Assembly: GCA_947175245.1 (NCBI GenBank)
Contig: CAMWLW010000002.1
Location: 1 to 64,000, forward strand
Direction: 5' to 3'
DNA: 64,000 nt
Origin: an uncultured Bacteroidales bacterium
GTDB taxonomy: Bacteria > Bacteroidota > Bacteroidia > Bacteroidales > Muribaculaceae
Of the stretch, positions 45,973 through 56,003 are shown piece after piece. The position numbers and the translations under genes were made by a program. Below the pieces are notes generated by a model. It was not told where the DNA came from and searched no databases. It saw nothing but the letters and a program-made list of their open reading frames with translations. Within the stretch, counting starts at the first letter, position 1. The number at the start of each line of letters is the position of its first letter.

Positions 45973-48923
45973 ACTATTGCACGGTACAGTAACGAGTGGA
46001 TGCGGGAGCGTGCCTTGCAACGCAGCCACGCGCTGTTGTCGCGCGACGGGTTGACGCGGTTGCTGAGGAAAATGTATATCAAATTATTGTCGGGGTCGAC
46101 CCAGAAGCATGTGCCGGTGAAGCCTGTATGTCCGTAGGCCGACGCCGGTACCTCTTCGGGCACGGGCGAGCGGTCGGGATTGCCGATGTCGGGTCGGTCA
46201 AACCCGAGGCCGCGGCGGCATGTGGGCGACTGGCTCGAGGTGAAATCATTGACGACTTGGGCATCGAGCACTCGCCGGCCGGCGTAGGTGCCGCCGTTGA
46301 GATACATGGCGCACACTTTGGCTATATCGGCGGCGTTGCCGAACAGGCCGGCATTGCCTTGTACTCCGCCCGAGAAGCATGCCAGCTCGTCGTGTACATA
46401 TCCAGTGAGTGTCTGGCGGCGCAGCAGCGGGTCGCGTTCGGTCGACGCTATCATGCTCGCCGGGAAGCGGTCGAGCGGACGGTAGCACAGTGTCGTGGCG
46501 TCGATGGGGGCGAAGATGTGCTCGCCGACCAGTCGGTCGTGTCCCGTGCCTGTGAGGCGCTGCTCTATATCCATGAGCAGGCAGAAATTGAGGCAGCTGT
46601 AACGCATGGTGCGCGGCTTGAGCGGGGCGTCATAGATGCGTTGCATCAGCGTGTCGAGCGTCGTCTGTCCCACCCACACACCGTCGGCTGCCTTGATCGG
46701 GAAACGGTCGGTGCGAGTGGCCGACGTGATGTCGCGGCGCACGGTTGCCTTGTTGTGGACGTATGTATTGCGGGCTATCTTGATGGTGTAGGGCGCTGCC
46801 TGGCGGCGACGGCTGAAAGCACCCGTGTAGCTGTCGGGGTCAATCATCACGCCATACATGTCGAGGCCCGACGGCATGCCGCTCTCGTGATACAGCAGCA
46901 TGCGCGGTGTCAGGTCGGCCTTGTCGGTGCCGGCGAGTGCGGGCAGATAGTCGGCAATGGGGGTATCAAGGTTGAGCTTGTTTTGGCTGCATGTCCACAT
47001 GATGCCCGGGAGCGTGCCGATGGCTTTGCTCACCGACGCGAGGTCGAAAAGTGTCGAACGGGTTACCTCGGGAGCTGCCGCCTGATTGGATGTGTGGCCA
47101 TAGCAGCGGTCGGCCACCACATGGCCGTCCTTAATCACCATCACCTGCAGGCCCGGGCAAGCTCCTGTGCGGACGGCCTGTCGGGCTATGTCATCGATCG
47201 AGTCGGTCAGCCACTCGGCCATGTTAGCTGCGTGGGGTGTTGAGAAACTGAGCCGCGTGGCCTTGTAGGTGACGCCCTCGCCGAGAGCTGCCACGCCGGG
47301 CATCGAGACGGGTAGTCGTCCCGATACATCGTTGCCGGCATAGATGGCATCGCCGGCGGCAGCGCGTGCATACCGATTATCGTCATACATCATCACCATG
47401 GCGGCCGACTTGGCAAGCGACTCCTTGAACTTCATTGCCTTGTAGGGCGTCATGAACATCACTGTCACAAGGCGCTCGTGAGGCAGCAGAGCGGCGAGTT
47501 GGTTGACCGAGGCGGCTTTGTCATTATACAGGGCAGCAACGACAATGTCGTGTGATTTGATTTCCTTGAGTGTTGTTGCCGTGAGCGGTGTGTCACCGGC
47601 CGGGTACACGGTCACGTTACCGTGGTTTTTCATCACGGTGGCGAGTTCGTTTGAGGCCGAAGCGCCAATGTTGACGAGTGCGACCGACTGTCCGGGCTGT
47701 ATGGGCAGTACACTGCCTTTGTTGCCGGTCACGGTGGCCGAGGCGGCCGTGAGCCGCTCAATCAGCGACATGGCCTCGCGTGTGTTCAGTCGGCTTTTCA
47801 TGCCGTTGACGTTTACCTTGGTCGGGCGGTCGCCGAGACCTGCGGCCCATTTGTAGGCGAGCACCTTGCGGCACCGGTTGTCAATCTCGCTCTGAGAAAT
47901 CTCGCCGCTGTTGACGGCCTCCATGACGGCATTGAGGTCGACAGGCGGATTGGCCGAGCTCAACAGCATGTCGGCGCCGGCCTTGAGTGCCGAGACGCAG
48001 TTGTTCTCGCTGCCCGACACGGCGCCTTTCATCTCGAGGGCATCGGTAAATATCAATCCGTTAAATCCGAGTTCGTCTCTGAGCAAATCGGTTGTTATTG
48101 CCTTTGACAGTGAGGCCGGTGTGCCGGTAGGGTCGAGCGACGGCACCGACAGGTGGCCCACCATGATGCCCGACATGCCGGCGTTGATATACTGTATGAA
48201 TGGCGTCAGATCGTTTGTCCTCATGAACTCGGCCGAGTGGTCGACCACGGGGAGGGTCTTGTGAGAGTCGGTCGATGTGTCGCCGTGCCCCGGGAAATGC
48301 TTGGCTGTGGTAATTATTCCACCGTTTTCCATACCGCTGCTGTAGGCCACGACAGCGGCCGCCACTCGGTCGGGGTCTTCGCCGAATGATCTGCGCCCGA
48401 TGACGGGGTTGGCCGGATTGAGGTTGACGTCGGCTACCGGGGCAAAGTCGACCTGTATGCCCATCTCGCGGCACTCGCGCGCCATCTCGGCGCCATATTC
48501 CTCGAGCAGCCTGGTGTCGCTTATCGCTCCGAGCGCCATGTTGTAGGGAAATCGCGGCGTGTCGCTCACGCGCATCGACAGGCCCCACTCGCCGTCGAGG
48601 GTGATGAGTACCGGCACGTCAGCGGCGGCCTGTGCGGCGTTGATGGCGCTTACGTACTGGTCGATCGAGCCTGCGCGCAGCAGTAACCCGCCCATCTTCT
48701 CACGGCCGGCATATCGGGTGATGACGGCACGTGCCTGTTCGCCTTTGGGATTTACCACGGGGCAGAACAGTTGGGCGGCACGTTGGCGTGGTGTCAGGGT
48801 TGCCATCACCGAGTCAACCCACTGACGGCACTCGGGCGAACCGACTGCTGTTCTCAGGTCGGCGGCTATTGATGTCACTGTCGTGGCGAGCGACAGCGCT
48901 ATGGCAAGTATTCGGCTCCTCAT
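45969..48923 (-). CDS. GH3 beta-N-acetylglucosaminidase-type domain fused to serine beta-lactamase-like domain
   Basis: TTAKHFPGHGDTSTDSH (NagZ-type motif); C-terminal FDLASVSKAIGTL (SxxK). Confidence 0.92.
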   Translation of the reverse strand: MRSRILAIALSLATTVTSIAADLRTAVGSPECRQWVDSVMATLTPRQRAAQLFCPVVNPKGEQARAVITRYAGREKMGGLLLRAGSIDQYVSAINAAQAAADVPVLITLDGEWGLSMRVSDTPRFPYNMALGAISDTRLLEEYGAEMARECREMGIQVDFAPVADVNLNPANPVIGRRSFGEDPDRVAAAVVAYSSGMENGGIITTAKHFPGHGDTSTDSHKTLPVVDHSAEFMRTNDLTPFIQYINAGMSGIMVGHLSVPSLDPTGTPASLSKAITTDLLRDELGFNGLIFTDALEMKGAVSGSENNCVSALKAGADMLLSSANPPVDLNAVMEAVNSGEISQSEIDNRCRKVLAYKWAAGLGDRPTKVNVNGMKSRLNTREAMSLIERLTAASATVTGNKGSVLPIQPGQSVALVNIGASASNELATVMKNHGNVTVYPAGDTPLTATTLKEIKSHDIVVAALYNDKAASVNQLAALLPHERLVTVMFMTPYKAMKFKESLAKSAAMVMMYDDNRYARAAAGDAIYAGNDVSGRLPVSMPGVAALGEGVTYKATRLSFSTPHAANMAEWLTDSIDDIARQAVRTGACPGLQVMVIKDGHVVADRCYGHTSNQAAAPEVTRSTLFDLASVSKAIGTLPGIMWTCSQNKLNLDTPIADYLPALAGTDKADLTPRMLLYHESGMPSGLDMYGVMIDPDSYTGAFSRRRQAAPYTIKIARNTYVHNKATVRRDITSATRTDRFPIKAADGVWVGQTTLDTLMQRIYDAPLKPRTMRYSCLNFCLLMDIEQRLTGTGHDRLVGEHIFAPIDATTLCYRPLDRFPASMIASTERDPLLRRQTLTGYVHDELACFSGGVQGNAGLFGNAADIAKVCAMYLNGGTYAGRRVLDAQVVNDFTSSQSPTCRRGLGFDRPDIGNPDRSPVPEEVPASAYGHTGFTGTCFWVDPDNNLIYIFLSNRVNPSRDNSAWLRCKARSRIHSLLYRAIV

Positions 48924-50437
48924 TGTTCTGCAATTACGGTGAAGTGGTCGGTTGTGTCGTTTTTGATGGTCTTGCGGGGCAGACGCGAGATGTAGTCCAT
49001 GACATCCTCGTTCATGATTACCCCGCTCTTGGCTACGACCTTACCGTTGGTAAGCGGCTTCATGTAGTCGCCGCCGTTGGCTATGTAGTCGATAGTGGCC
49101 ACACGGTATGTGGCGTCAGGGTCTATGGGCTTGCCTTCGATGGTGGCGCCGGTGAGCTCGTCGCCGTTCATTGCCGCGGTGACGTTGCGGTCATAGCTCA
49201 CACGGTGCATGTGGGTGTTGACGGCGATTGACTCGAGCAGGTCTGAGCCCTTGACGTCGAGCACCAGGACGCGGTTATCAAACGGCAGCATCTCCATGAT
49301 GTTTCCCTTGGTGACATTGCCTTTGGCCATGCCCGTACGCACGCCGCCGCGGTTTGATATGGCCAGGTCTATTTTCTCGCCCGGGGTGAGCCGCGCGCCG
49401 CGGTCGGCCAGGAACGACGACACGAAATTGTGCAGCGGCATCGCGGCGCGGTCGTTGGTGTCTATCTGCGATTTGCCTATCACGATGCTCTTGAGCGAGT
49501 CAACGCCGTGGCGGTAGGGCTTGATTATCTCCACGATGGCCGGGTCTATGCGGTCATCGAGCCGGCTGTCGACAGGTATGAGCTGCGACCATATCGAGTC
49601 GGTCTCGGTGTCGATGGTGACGACGCCGAGGTTCTTGCCCGAGCTGCCTGTCTGGGTGATGAGCACCGGGCGACCGTCGGCATTGATTTTGTGTCCCTCG
49701 GGCGAGCCCGGGGTGACGACTGTGTGGCTGTGTGCGCCTATTATCACGTCGATGTCGTTGCCCGTGGTGGCCACGTCGATGTCGTCGGGCATCTCGTTAT
49801 AGTGATAGCCTATGTGGGTGAGGGCAATGACATAGTCCACACCCTCGTTGTGCTTCAGATGCCACGCGGTCGAGTTGGCGGCCTTGAAAACGTCCTGATA
49901 TTTCACACCCTCGCTTTTTGTCTCGTCGATTATTCCGGCAGGCTCGACATTGAGTGCCACGAGTCCTATGCGTTTGCCGCCGATTTCAATGATTTCGTAG
50001 CGCGACAGCTTGCCGTCGAGCGGTGAGCCCGTCACGTCATAGTTGGTCGACACAAATCGGGCTTTGTTACTGTCGATATAGCGGGCGAGCGACTCCATGC
50101 CGTTGTCAAACTCGTGGTTGCCCAGTATGGCATACTCATAGCCGAGCGCGTTGAGCATCTTGGCCTCGATCTCGCCGCCATAGAGGTTGAAGTAGACCGT
50201 GCCCTGCACGGCGTCACCGGCATCGACCAGTAACGTGTGGGGCTCGGCTCGGCGTATGCTGTCAATCAGCACCTTGCGGCGCGCTATGCCGCCCTTGCCG
50301 TCGGCTGCCGGGTCAATCTGGCTGTGGGTGTCGTTGGTGTGCATTATCACGATGCGCTCAGCGGCTGCCCTTGGCGACGCTGTACCCAGGGCGATGGCTG
50401 TAACTAAAGCTGTAACAGGTATATATATTGGTTTCAT
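48920..50437 (-). CDS. Bifunctional metallophosphatase/5'-nucleotidase (UshA-like)
   Basis: IVIMHTNDTHSQIDP; ILGNHEFDNGM; C-terminal YRVATIDYIANGGDYM. Confidence 0.93.
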   Translation of the reverse strand: MKPIYIPVTALVTAIALGTASPRAAAERIVIMHTNDTHSQIDPAADGKGGIARRKVLIDSIRRAEPHTLLVDAGDAVQGTVYFNLYGGEIEAKMLNALGYEYAILGNHEFDNGMESLARYIDSNKARFVSTNYDVTGSPLDGKLSRYEIIEIGGKRIGLVALNVEPAGIIDETKSEGVKYQDVFKAANSTAWHLKHNEGVDYVIALTHIGYHYNEMPDDIDVATTGNDIDVIIGAHSHTVVTPGSPEGHKINADGRPVLITQTGSSGKNLGVVTIDTETDSIWSQLIPVDSRLDDRIDPAIVEIIKPYRHGVDSLKSIVIGKSQIDTNDRAAMPLHNFVSSFLADRGARLTPGEKIDLAISNRGGVRTGMAKGNVTKGNIMEMLPFDNRVLVLDVKGSDLLESIAVNTHMHRVSYDRNVTAAMNGDELTGATIEGKPIDPDATYRVATIDYIANGGDYMKPLTNGKVVAKSGVIMNEDVMDYISRLPRKTIKNDTTDHFTVIAEQ

Positions 50438-50596
50438 TGCGTATGATTGAATTTTTCACAACGAAGATACAAAATTTCTGCCACAATACATTATTATATA
50501 GCGATAACTCACGGTTAAAAAATTATTTGTGCTAAAAGTTGACTGTCAAAAAAATTTTCCCTAAATTTGCACAGTTTTTTCAACAAATATAGCCAA

Positions 50597-51193
50597 GTGG
50601 GAAAGTTTACAGCATACAAACTGCCTCTCAAAAGCCTCCCTGTCGGTACTCATACCTATGATTACAAACTTGGGGGTCAGTTCTTTAAGGATATGGAGAG
50701 CCCTGATGTGCGCGACGCCGATGTCGACGTGCACATTGATGTTGTGTACCGTGACGGTGCCTATGACATGACGTTCAAGTTCACCGGTGAGGTGCTCCTG
50801 CTGTGTGACCGTTGTCTCGACGACCTTCACTTCCCTATCGACACGACCTATCATATTGTGGTCAAGTATGGCGACGAGTATCGTGACGACTCTGACGACT
50901 TCCTCGAGATACCCGAGAGCGACAACTACCTCAATGTAGCCTACATGATGTATGATACCGTGTCACTGGCCATACCCATCAAGCACGTTCACCCGCTGGG
51001 CAAGTGCAACCGCGCCATGAGCGCCCTGCTGCGCAAGCACCGCTCGACCGTTCCCGGTGACGAGGATGCAGCCCTCGAGGAGCAGCTCATTGACGAGATG
51101 GACTCGATGCCCGACGGCGTTGCCGACGAGGCACCCGCCCGCCCGGCCACCGACCCGCGCTGGGACAAATTAAAAGACTTAACTGAAAACTAA
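50597..51193 (+). CDS. YceD/DUF177 family protein
   Basis: LLLCDRCLDDLHFPIDTTY; directly upstream of rpmF; GTG start inferred. Confidence 0.85.
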   Translation: MGKFTAYKLPLKSLPVGTHTYDYKLGGQFFKDMESPDVRDADVDVHIDVVYRDGAYDMTFKFTGEVLLLCDRCLDDLHFPIDTTYHIVVKYGDEYRDDSDDFLEIPESDNYLNVAYMMYDTVSLAIPIKHVHPLGKCNRAMSALLRKHRSTVPGDEDAALEEQLIDEMDSMPDGVADEAPARPATDPRWDKLKDLTEN

Positions 51194-51212
51194 TCAATAA
51201 TATAAAGCAACA

Positions 51213-51398
51213 ATGGCACATCCTAAACGAAAACAATCAAAGACCCGTACCGCAAAGCGCAGAACTCACGACAAGGCTGCTATGCCCACCCTGGCAGTAT
51301 GCCCCAACTGTGGCGCTTGGCACGTTTACCACTGTGTATGTGGTGAGTGTGGCTACTACCGCGGTAAACTCGCTATCGAGAAGGCTGCTGCAATCTAA
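51213..51398 (+). CDS. rpmF: 50S ribosomal protein L32
   Basis: MAHPKRKQSKTRTAKRRTHDKA...CPNCGAWHVYHCVCGECGYYRGK. Confidence 0.97.
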   Translation: MAHPKRKQSKTRTAKRRTHDKAAMPTLAVCPNCGAWHVYHCVCGECGYYRGKLAIEKAAAI

Positions 51399-51621
51399 TC
51401 GGTTGCCGTCGCTCTCATAGCATCTTTGAGGTTTCAGCGAGCCGGACTAACCGGCTCGGGAGCCTCGCCCGACAATTTAACAGGCTTGCATACTCCTCCC
51501 GTTCAAGGCTGCCCCGACACCACCGCGTTAACCGCGTGATAACGGAACAACAGCCCCCGGCGTGGAGATGTTTGCCATACATATATAGATTATTCACCCC
51601 CAAGACACTCAATAACTAACT

Positions 51622-52605
51622 ATGCTATATGCGCGTATTTCAGGCATAGCATCTTATCTGCCTGACGACATCCTCGACAACGAGATGCTTTCAAAGATGG
51701 TCGACACCAACGACGAGTGGATCACAACCCGTGTTGGTATCAAAGAGCGCCGCATCCTAAAGAAGGATGGCGCCGGCTCGTCATACCTCGGCATCCAGGC
51801 TGTCAACAAGCTCATCGAGTCGACCGGCGTCAACCCCGACGAGATCGAGCTCGTGATTTGTGCCACCTCCAACCCCGACTACCGTTTCCCCTCTACCGGC
51901 TCGGTAATTGTCGAGGGCTGTGGTCTTAAAAACGCATACGCATACGACATCCAGGCCGCCTGTGCCGGCTTCATTGTAGCGCTTGAGGACGCCGCCGCCT
52001 ACATCCGTTCGGGCCTCCGCAAGAAAGTCGTTGTAGTGTGCGCCGAGAAGATGTCATCGATGGTCAACTATCAGGATCGCGCCACCTGCCCCCTCTTCGG
52101 TGACGGTGCAGCCGCCGTTCTCGTCGAGCCCACCGAGGAGCCCGTCGGCGTTATCGACGGCGTGTTCCATGTCGACGGCTCGGGTCTCGAGCACCTGCTC
52201 ATGCCTGCCGGCGGTTCGGTCAAGCCCACCACCCAGGAGACTCTCGACGCCGGCGAGCACTTCCTGTTCCAGGACGGCCGCCACGTCTACAAGAACGCCG
52301 TTACCGACATGTTCAACTCGTCGGTTGACATCATGAACCGCAACGGCCTCACAGTCGACACCATCGACTACCTGATACCTCACCAGGCCAACCTGCGCAT
52401 CATCGAGGCCGTGTCATCACGTGCCGGCATCCCCGAGGAGAAAGTTCTTGTCAACATCCAGCACACAGGCAACACCAGCGCCGCCTCAATTCCAATCTGT
52501 CTCGACGAGTTCAAAGACAAGCTCAAGAAAGGCGACAAACTGCTGCTCACCGCCTTTGGTGCAGGCTTCACATGGGGTGCAATGTACCTCATCTGGGACA
52601 TGTAA
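51622..52605 (+). CDS. fabH: 3-oxoacyl-ACP synthase III
   Basis: DIQAACAGFIVALEDA; IPHQANLRIIEAV; HTGNTSAASIP. Confidence 0.96.
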   Translation: MLYARISGIASYLPDDILDNEMLSKMVDTNDEWITTRVGIKERRILKKDGAGSSYLGIQAVNKLIESTGVNPDEIELVICATSNPDYRFPSTGSVIVEGCGLKNAYAYDIQAACAGFIVALEDAAAYIRSGLRKKVVVVCAEKMSSMVNYQDRATCPLFGDGAAAVLVEPTEEPVGVIDGVFHVDGSGLEHLLMPAGGSVKPTTQETLDAGEHFLFQDGRHVYKNAVTDMFNSSVDIMNRNGLTVDTIDYLIPHQANLRIIEAVSSRAGIPEEKVLVNIQHTGNTSAASIPICLDEFKDKLKKGDKLLLTAFGAGFTWGAMYLIWDM

Positions 52606-52644
52606 TCACGCTCTCAACGTGACCATTACAAAAAAAGTTAACTT

Positions 52645-52675
52645 AAATAGCATCTTTTAGGGTGCTATTTTTGTT
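52645..52675 (+). terminator. Intrinsic terminator after fabH
   Basis: AAATAGCA...TGCTATTTTTGTTT. Confidence 0.8.
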
Positions 52676-52731
52676 TATATATATGAATAGTCAATCGTGA
52701 CTGTTCATAACCCCCAAAATTCAAAGTATAT

Positions 52732-53622
52732 ATGGCAACAGAACATAAAGCCGGATTTGTCAACATCGTCGGAAACCCCAACGTGGGCAAATCAACCCTC
52801 ATGAACGACCTCGTAGGCGAGCGCGTCAGCATCATAACCAACAAAGCCCAGACCACCCGTCACCGCATCATGGGCATCGTCAACACCCCCGAGTATCAGA
52901 TCGTATTCTCTGATACCCCCGGTGTTCTCGTGCCCAAATACAAGCTCCAGGAGAGCATGCTCGAATTTTCTGAAGGCGCCCTCACCGACGCCGACATTCT
53001 GCTCTACGTAACCGACGTGATCGAGGACCCCGTCAAGAATGCCGACTTCCTCGCCAAGGTAGCCAAGGAGACGGTGCCCGTGCTGCTCGTCATCAACAAA
53101 ATAGACCTCGTCAAGAGCCAGCAGGAACTCGAGGATATCGTGGCACGCTGGAAAGAGATACTGCCCAACGCCGAGGTGTTCCCCACCAGCGCCAAAGAGC
53201 ACTTCAACGTCACTAACCTCATGAGCCGCATCGTCGAGCTGTTGCCTCCGTCGCCACCTTACTTCGGCAAAGACGCTTTGACCGACAAGCCCGCCCGCTT
53301 CTTCGTCACCGAGATTATCCGCGAGAAGATACTGCTGAACTACGACAAGGAGATACCTTACTCGGCCGAGGTCATCGTCGAGAAGTTTGAGGAGAGCGAG
53401 AAAGCCATCCACATCATGGCCGTCATCTATGTCGAGCGCGACTCTCAGAAGGGCATCATCATAGGCCGTGGCGGCTCGATGCTCAAACGCGTCGGCACCG
53501 AGGCCCGCAAGGACATCGAGAAATTCTTTGACAAGAGCGTTTACCTCGAGCTCTTTGTCAAGGTCGAGCCCAACTGGCGCAACAGGGAGAATAAACTCAA
53601 GTCGTTTGGTTATATCGAGTAA
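52732..53622 (+). CDS. era: GTPase Era
   Basis: [34 protein letters not shown]-terminal KH domain. Confidence 0.97.
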   Translation: MATEHKAGFVNIVGNPNVGKSTLMNDLVGERVSIITNKAQTTRHRIMGIVNTPEYQIVFSDTPGVLVPKYKLQESMLEFSEGALTDADILLYVTDVIEDPVKNADFLAKVAKETVPVLLVINKIDLVKSQQELEDIVARWKEILPNAEVFPTSAKEHFNVTNLMSRIVELLPPSPPYFGKDALTDKPARFFVTEIIREKILLNYDKEIPYSAEVIVEKFEESEKAIHIMAVIYVERDSQKGIIIGRGGSMLKRVGTEARKDIEKFFDKSVYLELFVKVEPNWRNRENKLKSFGYIE

Positions 53623-53672
53623 TATTCATAACTTCGCGTTATAACTGAAATTTAAGATATTCATATAATAAT

Positions 53673-54989
53673 ATGGGACAGCTTGTAGCAATTGTAGGAC
53701 GACCCAACGTGGGCAAGTCGACACTATTCAACCGACTTACCCAGACCCGCACGGCCATCGTTGACCCCACAGCCGGCACCACCCGCGACCGCCAGTATGG
53801 CAAGGTTGACTGGAACGGCAAGGAGTTCTCGATCGTCGACACCGGCGGCTGGGTTGTCAACAGTGAAGATATATTTGAAGGAGAAATCAACAAACAGGTC
53901 GCACTCGCCATCGAACAGGCCGATGAGATACTTTTTGTGGTCGACGCCATGAACGGCGTCACCGACCTCGACGACCACGTGGCCGAGATACTGCGCAAGT
54001 CGCGCAAACCCGTGCTGCTCGTGGCCAACAAAGTCGACTCAAACGAGTGGCTCTATAACGTGCCCGAGTTCTATTCGCTCGGTCTCGGCGAGCCTTATCC
54101 CATCTCGGCCGTCAGCGGCTTCGGCACCGGCGACCTTCTCGACGCCGTCGTGGCCAAGCTACCCGAGAAGACCGACGATGACGAGTCGCTCGACGACATA
54201 CCCCGATTTGCCATCGTGGGCCGACCCAACGCCGGTAAATCGTCGCTCATCAACGCCTTCATCGGCGAGGAGCGCCACATAGTCACCGACATCGCCGGCA
54301 CCACCCGCGACAGCATCTATACGCGTTACAACAAGTTCGGCTTCGACTTCTACCTCGTCGACACCGCCGGCATACGCAAGAAGAACAAAGTCAACGAGGA
54401 CATCGAGTATTACTCGGTCATCCGCTCGATACGCGCCATCGAGGCCAGCGACGTCTGCATCCTCATGATCGACGGCACCCGCGGCATCGAGGCCCAGGAC
54501 ACCAGCATCTTCTCGCTCATACAGCGCAACAAGAAGGGCCTTGTCGTCTGCGTCAACAAGTGGGATCTTGTCGAGGACAAGTCAGTGGCCGCCATTCGTC
54601 ACTATGAGGCCGCCATACGCGAGCGCTTCGCCCCCTTCACCGACTTCCCCATCCTGTTCACCTCGGCCCTCACCAAGCAGCGCATCTTCAAGGTGCTCGA
54701 GACCGCAGTCAAAGTCTACGAGAACCGCCACCGCGAGGTGCCCACCCACCAGCTCAACACCGTCATGCAGGAAGTCATCGCAGCCTATCCGCCACCTGCC
54801 AACAAAGGCAAGTACGTCAAGATCAAGTACGTTACAATGCTCAAAGGCTCGCCTATACCCACATTCATCTTCTTTTGTAACCTGCCCCAGTGGGTCAAAG
54901 AACCCTACCGCCGCTACCTCGAGAACAAGATACGTGAGAACTGGAATTTCCACGGCACCCCCATCAACGTCTACATGCGCGAAAAGTAA
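53673..54989 (+). CDS. der: Ribosome biogenesis GTPase Der
   Basis: Two tandem G domains [12 protein letters not shown] and [12 protein letters not shown]. Confidence 0.97.
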   Translation: MGQLVAIVGRPNVGKSTLFNRLTQTRTAIVDPTAGTTRDRQYGKVDWNGKEFSIVDTGGWVVNSEDIFEGEINKQVALAIEQADEILFVVDAMNGVTDLDDHVAEILRKSRKPVLLVANKVDSNEWLYNVPEFYSLGLGEPYPISAVSGFGTGDLLDAVVAKLPEKTDDDESLDDIPRFAIVGRPNAGKSSLINAFIGEERHIVTDIAGTTRDSIYTRYNKFGFDFYLVDTAGIRKKNKVNEDIEYYSVIRSIRAIEASDVCILMIDGTRGIEAQDTSIFSLIQRNKKGLVVCVNKWDLVEDKSVAAIRHYEAAIRERFAPFTDFPILFTSALTKQRIFKVLETAVKVYENRHREVPTHQLNTVMQEVIAAYPPPANKGKYVKIKYVTMLKGSPIPTFIFFCNLPQWVKEPYRRYLENKIRENWNFHGTPINVYMREK

Positions 54990-55012
54990 CCGCCGATCGC
55001 GCCCAAACATAA

Positions 55013-55052
55013 CAGCCCCGCCTGCGTGGTTCTCACCACCCGGCGGGGCTGC
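55013..55052 (+). terminator. GC-rich hairpin after der
   Basis: CAGCCCCGCC...CGGCGGGGCTG. Confidence 0.55.
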
Positions 55053-55081
55053 TGCATATAATGATGTTGTTGAGATGTAAT

Positions 55082-55268
55082 GTATTGATACTCAGTAGGG
55101 ATGCGATTAATCGCGTCCGCCGCCGATAGGCCGATTGCCACTGAGTGCCGGAGGCACGTGATTGCGGTTAACCCCTGGTGGAGAGACCCGTAGGGACTCG
55201 GAACCTGGGGCAGCGACATCCACCCAATCCCGTGAGCCTCGAAGAGGCGATGTCGTGAGTATCAATAC
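55082..55268. mobile_element. MITE/REP-like repetitive element with 13-bp perfect terminal inverted repeats
   Basis: GTATTGATACTCA (55082-55094) / TGAGTATCAATAC (55256-55268); internal hairpins GTGCCGGAGGCAC and CCTCGAAGAGG. Confidence 0.6.
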
Positions 55269-55322
55269 TATTCGTTTTGACATGTTCGCAGCGGGCGTGA
55301 AAAATCACGCCCCTACATATAA

Positions 55323-55364
55323 TATATTGATATTCAGTAAGGATGCGATTAATCGCGTCCGCCG
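55323..55364. repeat. Second copy of the 42-bp segment ATATTGATATTCAGTAAGGATGCGATTAATCGCGTCCGCCG
   Basis: 3 mismatches vs 55081-55122; preceded by GGGCGTGAAAAATCACGCCC palindrome. Confidence 0.85.
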
Positions 55365-55405
55365 GGAAGTTGGTTTTGATAGTTAACCCAAATAAGGGAA
55401 AAAGG

Positions 55406-55647
55406 TTATTTGCCCCTCTTGCAATGACAACCGTTCACGTGGTCGTCGATGAAGCCGGCGGCTTGCAGAAAGGCGTAGCAGATTGTGGTGCCGAAAAATT
55501 TGAATCCGCGGCGTTTCATGTCTTTGCTTATGGCGTCAGAAATTCAAACAGTGTCTTGTCATCGGTTACCGGGCGACCCCATTCCTCGTCGTGATACTTC
55601 ACATACAGCGGGTCGTCGCCACACCATCGGCATCGCTTTGTTTCCAT
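55406..55647 (-). pseudogene. Internally deleted DNA-3-methyladenine glycosylase I (tag) remnant
   Basis: N-terminal METKRCRWCGDDPLYVKYHDEEWGRPVTDDKTLFEF joined to C-terminal DAISKDMKRRGFKFFGTTICYAFLQAAGFIDDHVNGCHCKRGK in another frame. Confidence 0.85.
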
Positions 55648-55716
55648 CATTTCAGTTGTTTATGTTTAATGATGGTGTAAAGTTACGACAAAAAGTTGAA
55701 AAATATGGTGTATTAA

Positions 55717-55748
55717 TTTTGTAACCGATACAGTTTTTACTACTTTTG
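55717..55748 (+). promoter_or_regulatory. Bacteroidales promoter TTTTG-N19-TACTTTTG
   Basis: ttttg 55717-55721, tacttttg 55741-55748. Confidence 0.8.
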
Positions 55749-55751
55749 TGG

Positions 55752-56003
55752 CCATGCGGAGGAGTCCGCGACATATAATTTTTATAAGCGTTTCTTGCTT
55801 AATCCTTTAAAGAAAAATCGCCAATTTTTTAACGGAAGGATTAGAGCTACCTGGAATCGCTCATGCTTGTATATTCCAGCCCGTGCTATGCCCGGGCGTG
55901 TAATGATATAGGCGTAGCGTGGGGGTGGTCTGTTTATTTCCGTTAGGGCGTTTGGCGATGCCTTCTTTAAGATAAGCAGAACATTGTCCTGCGCTTTATT
56001 TTT
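55752..56003 (+). ncRNA. Structured small RNA element B (long multi-stem hairpin with terminator-like 3' end)
   Basis: GCGGA-GGAG-TCCGC 5' hairpin; stems 55807-14/55963-70, 55817-24/55952-59, 55831-37/55938-44; 3' hairpin + TTTATTTTTTAT; no convincing CDS. Confidence 0.7.

Noticed and set aside
45996-47243. 415-aa plus-strand ORF antisense to the GH3-beta-lactamase gene
   Set aside because: Long antisense ORF caused by GC-rich codon usage; composition is low-complexity Val/Ala/Arg/Gly with no domain. The same applies to many antisense ORFs in tamB, der, dprA and others.
54971-55219. 82-aa minus-strand ORF MSLPQVPSPYGSLHQGLTAITC...
   Set aside because: Lies on the repetitive MITE/REP-like element and terminator hairpin; a spurious translation of repeats.
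55752-56003. Element B as 6S RNA or tRNA/tmRNA
   Set aside because: No cloverleaf, CCA end or tag ORF; I do not see a 6S-type central bubble. I cannot exclude a described Bacteroidales RNA family without Infernal.
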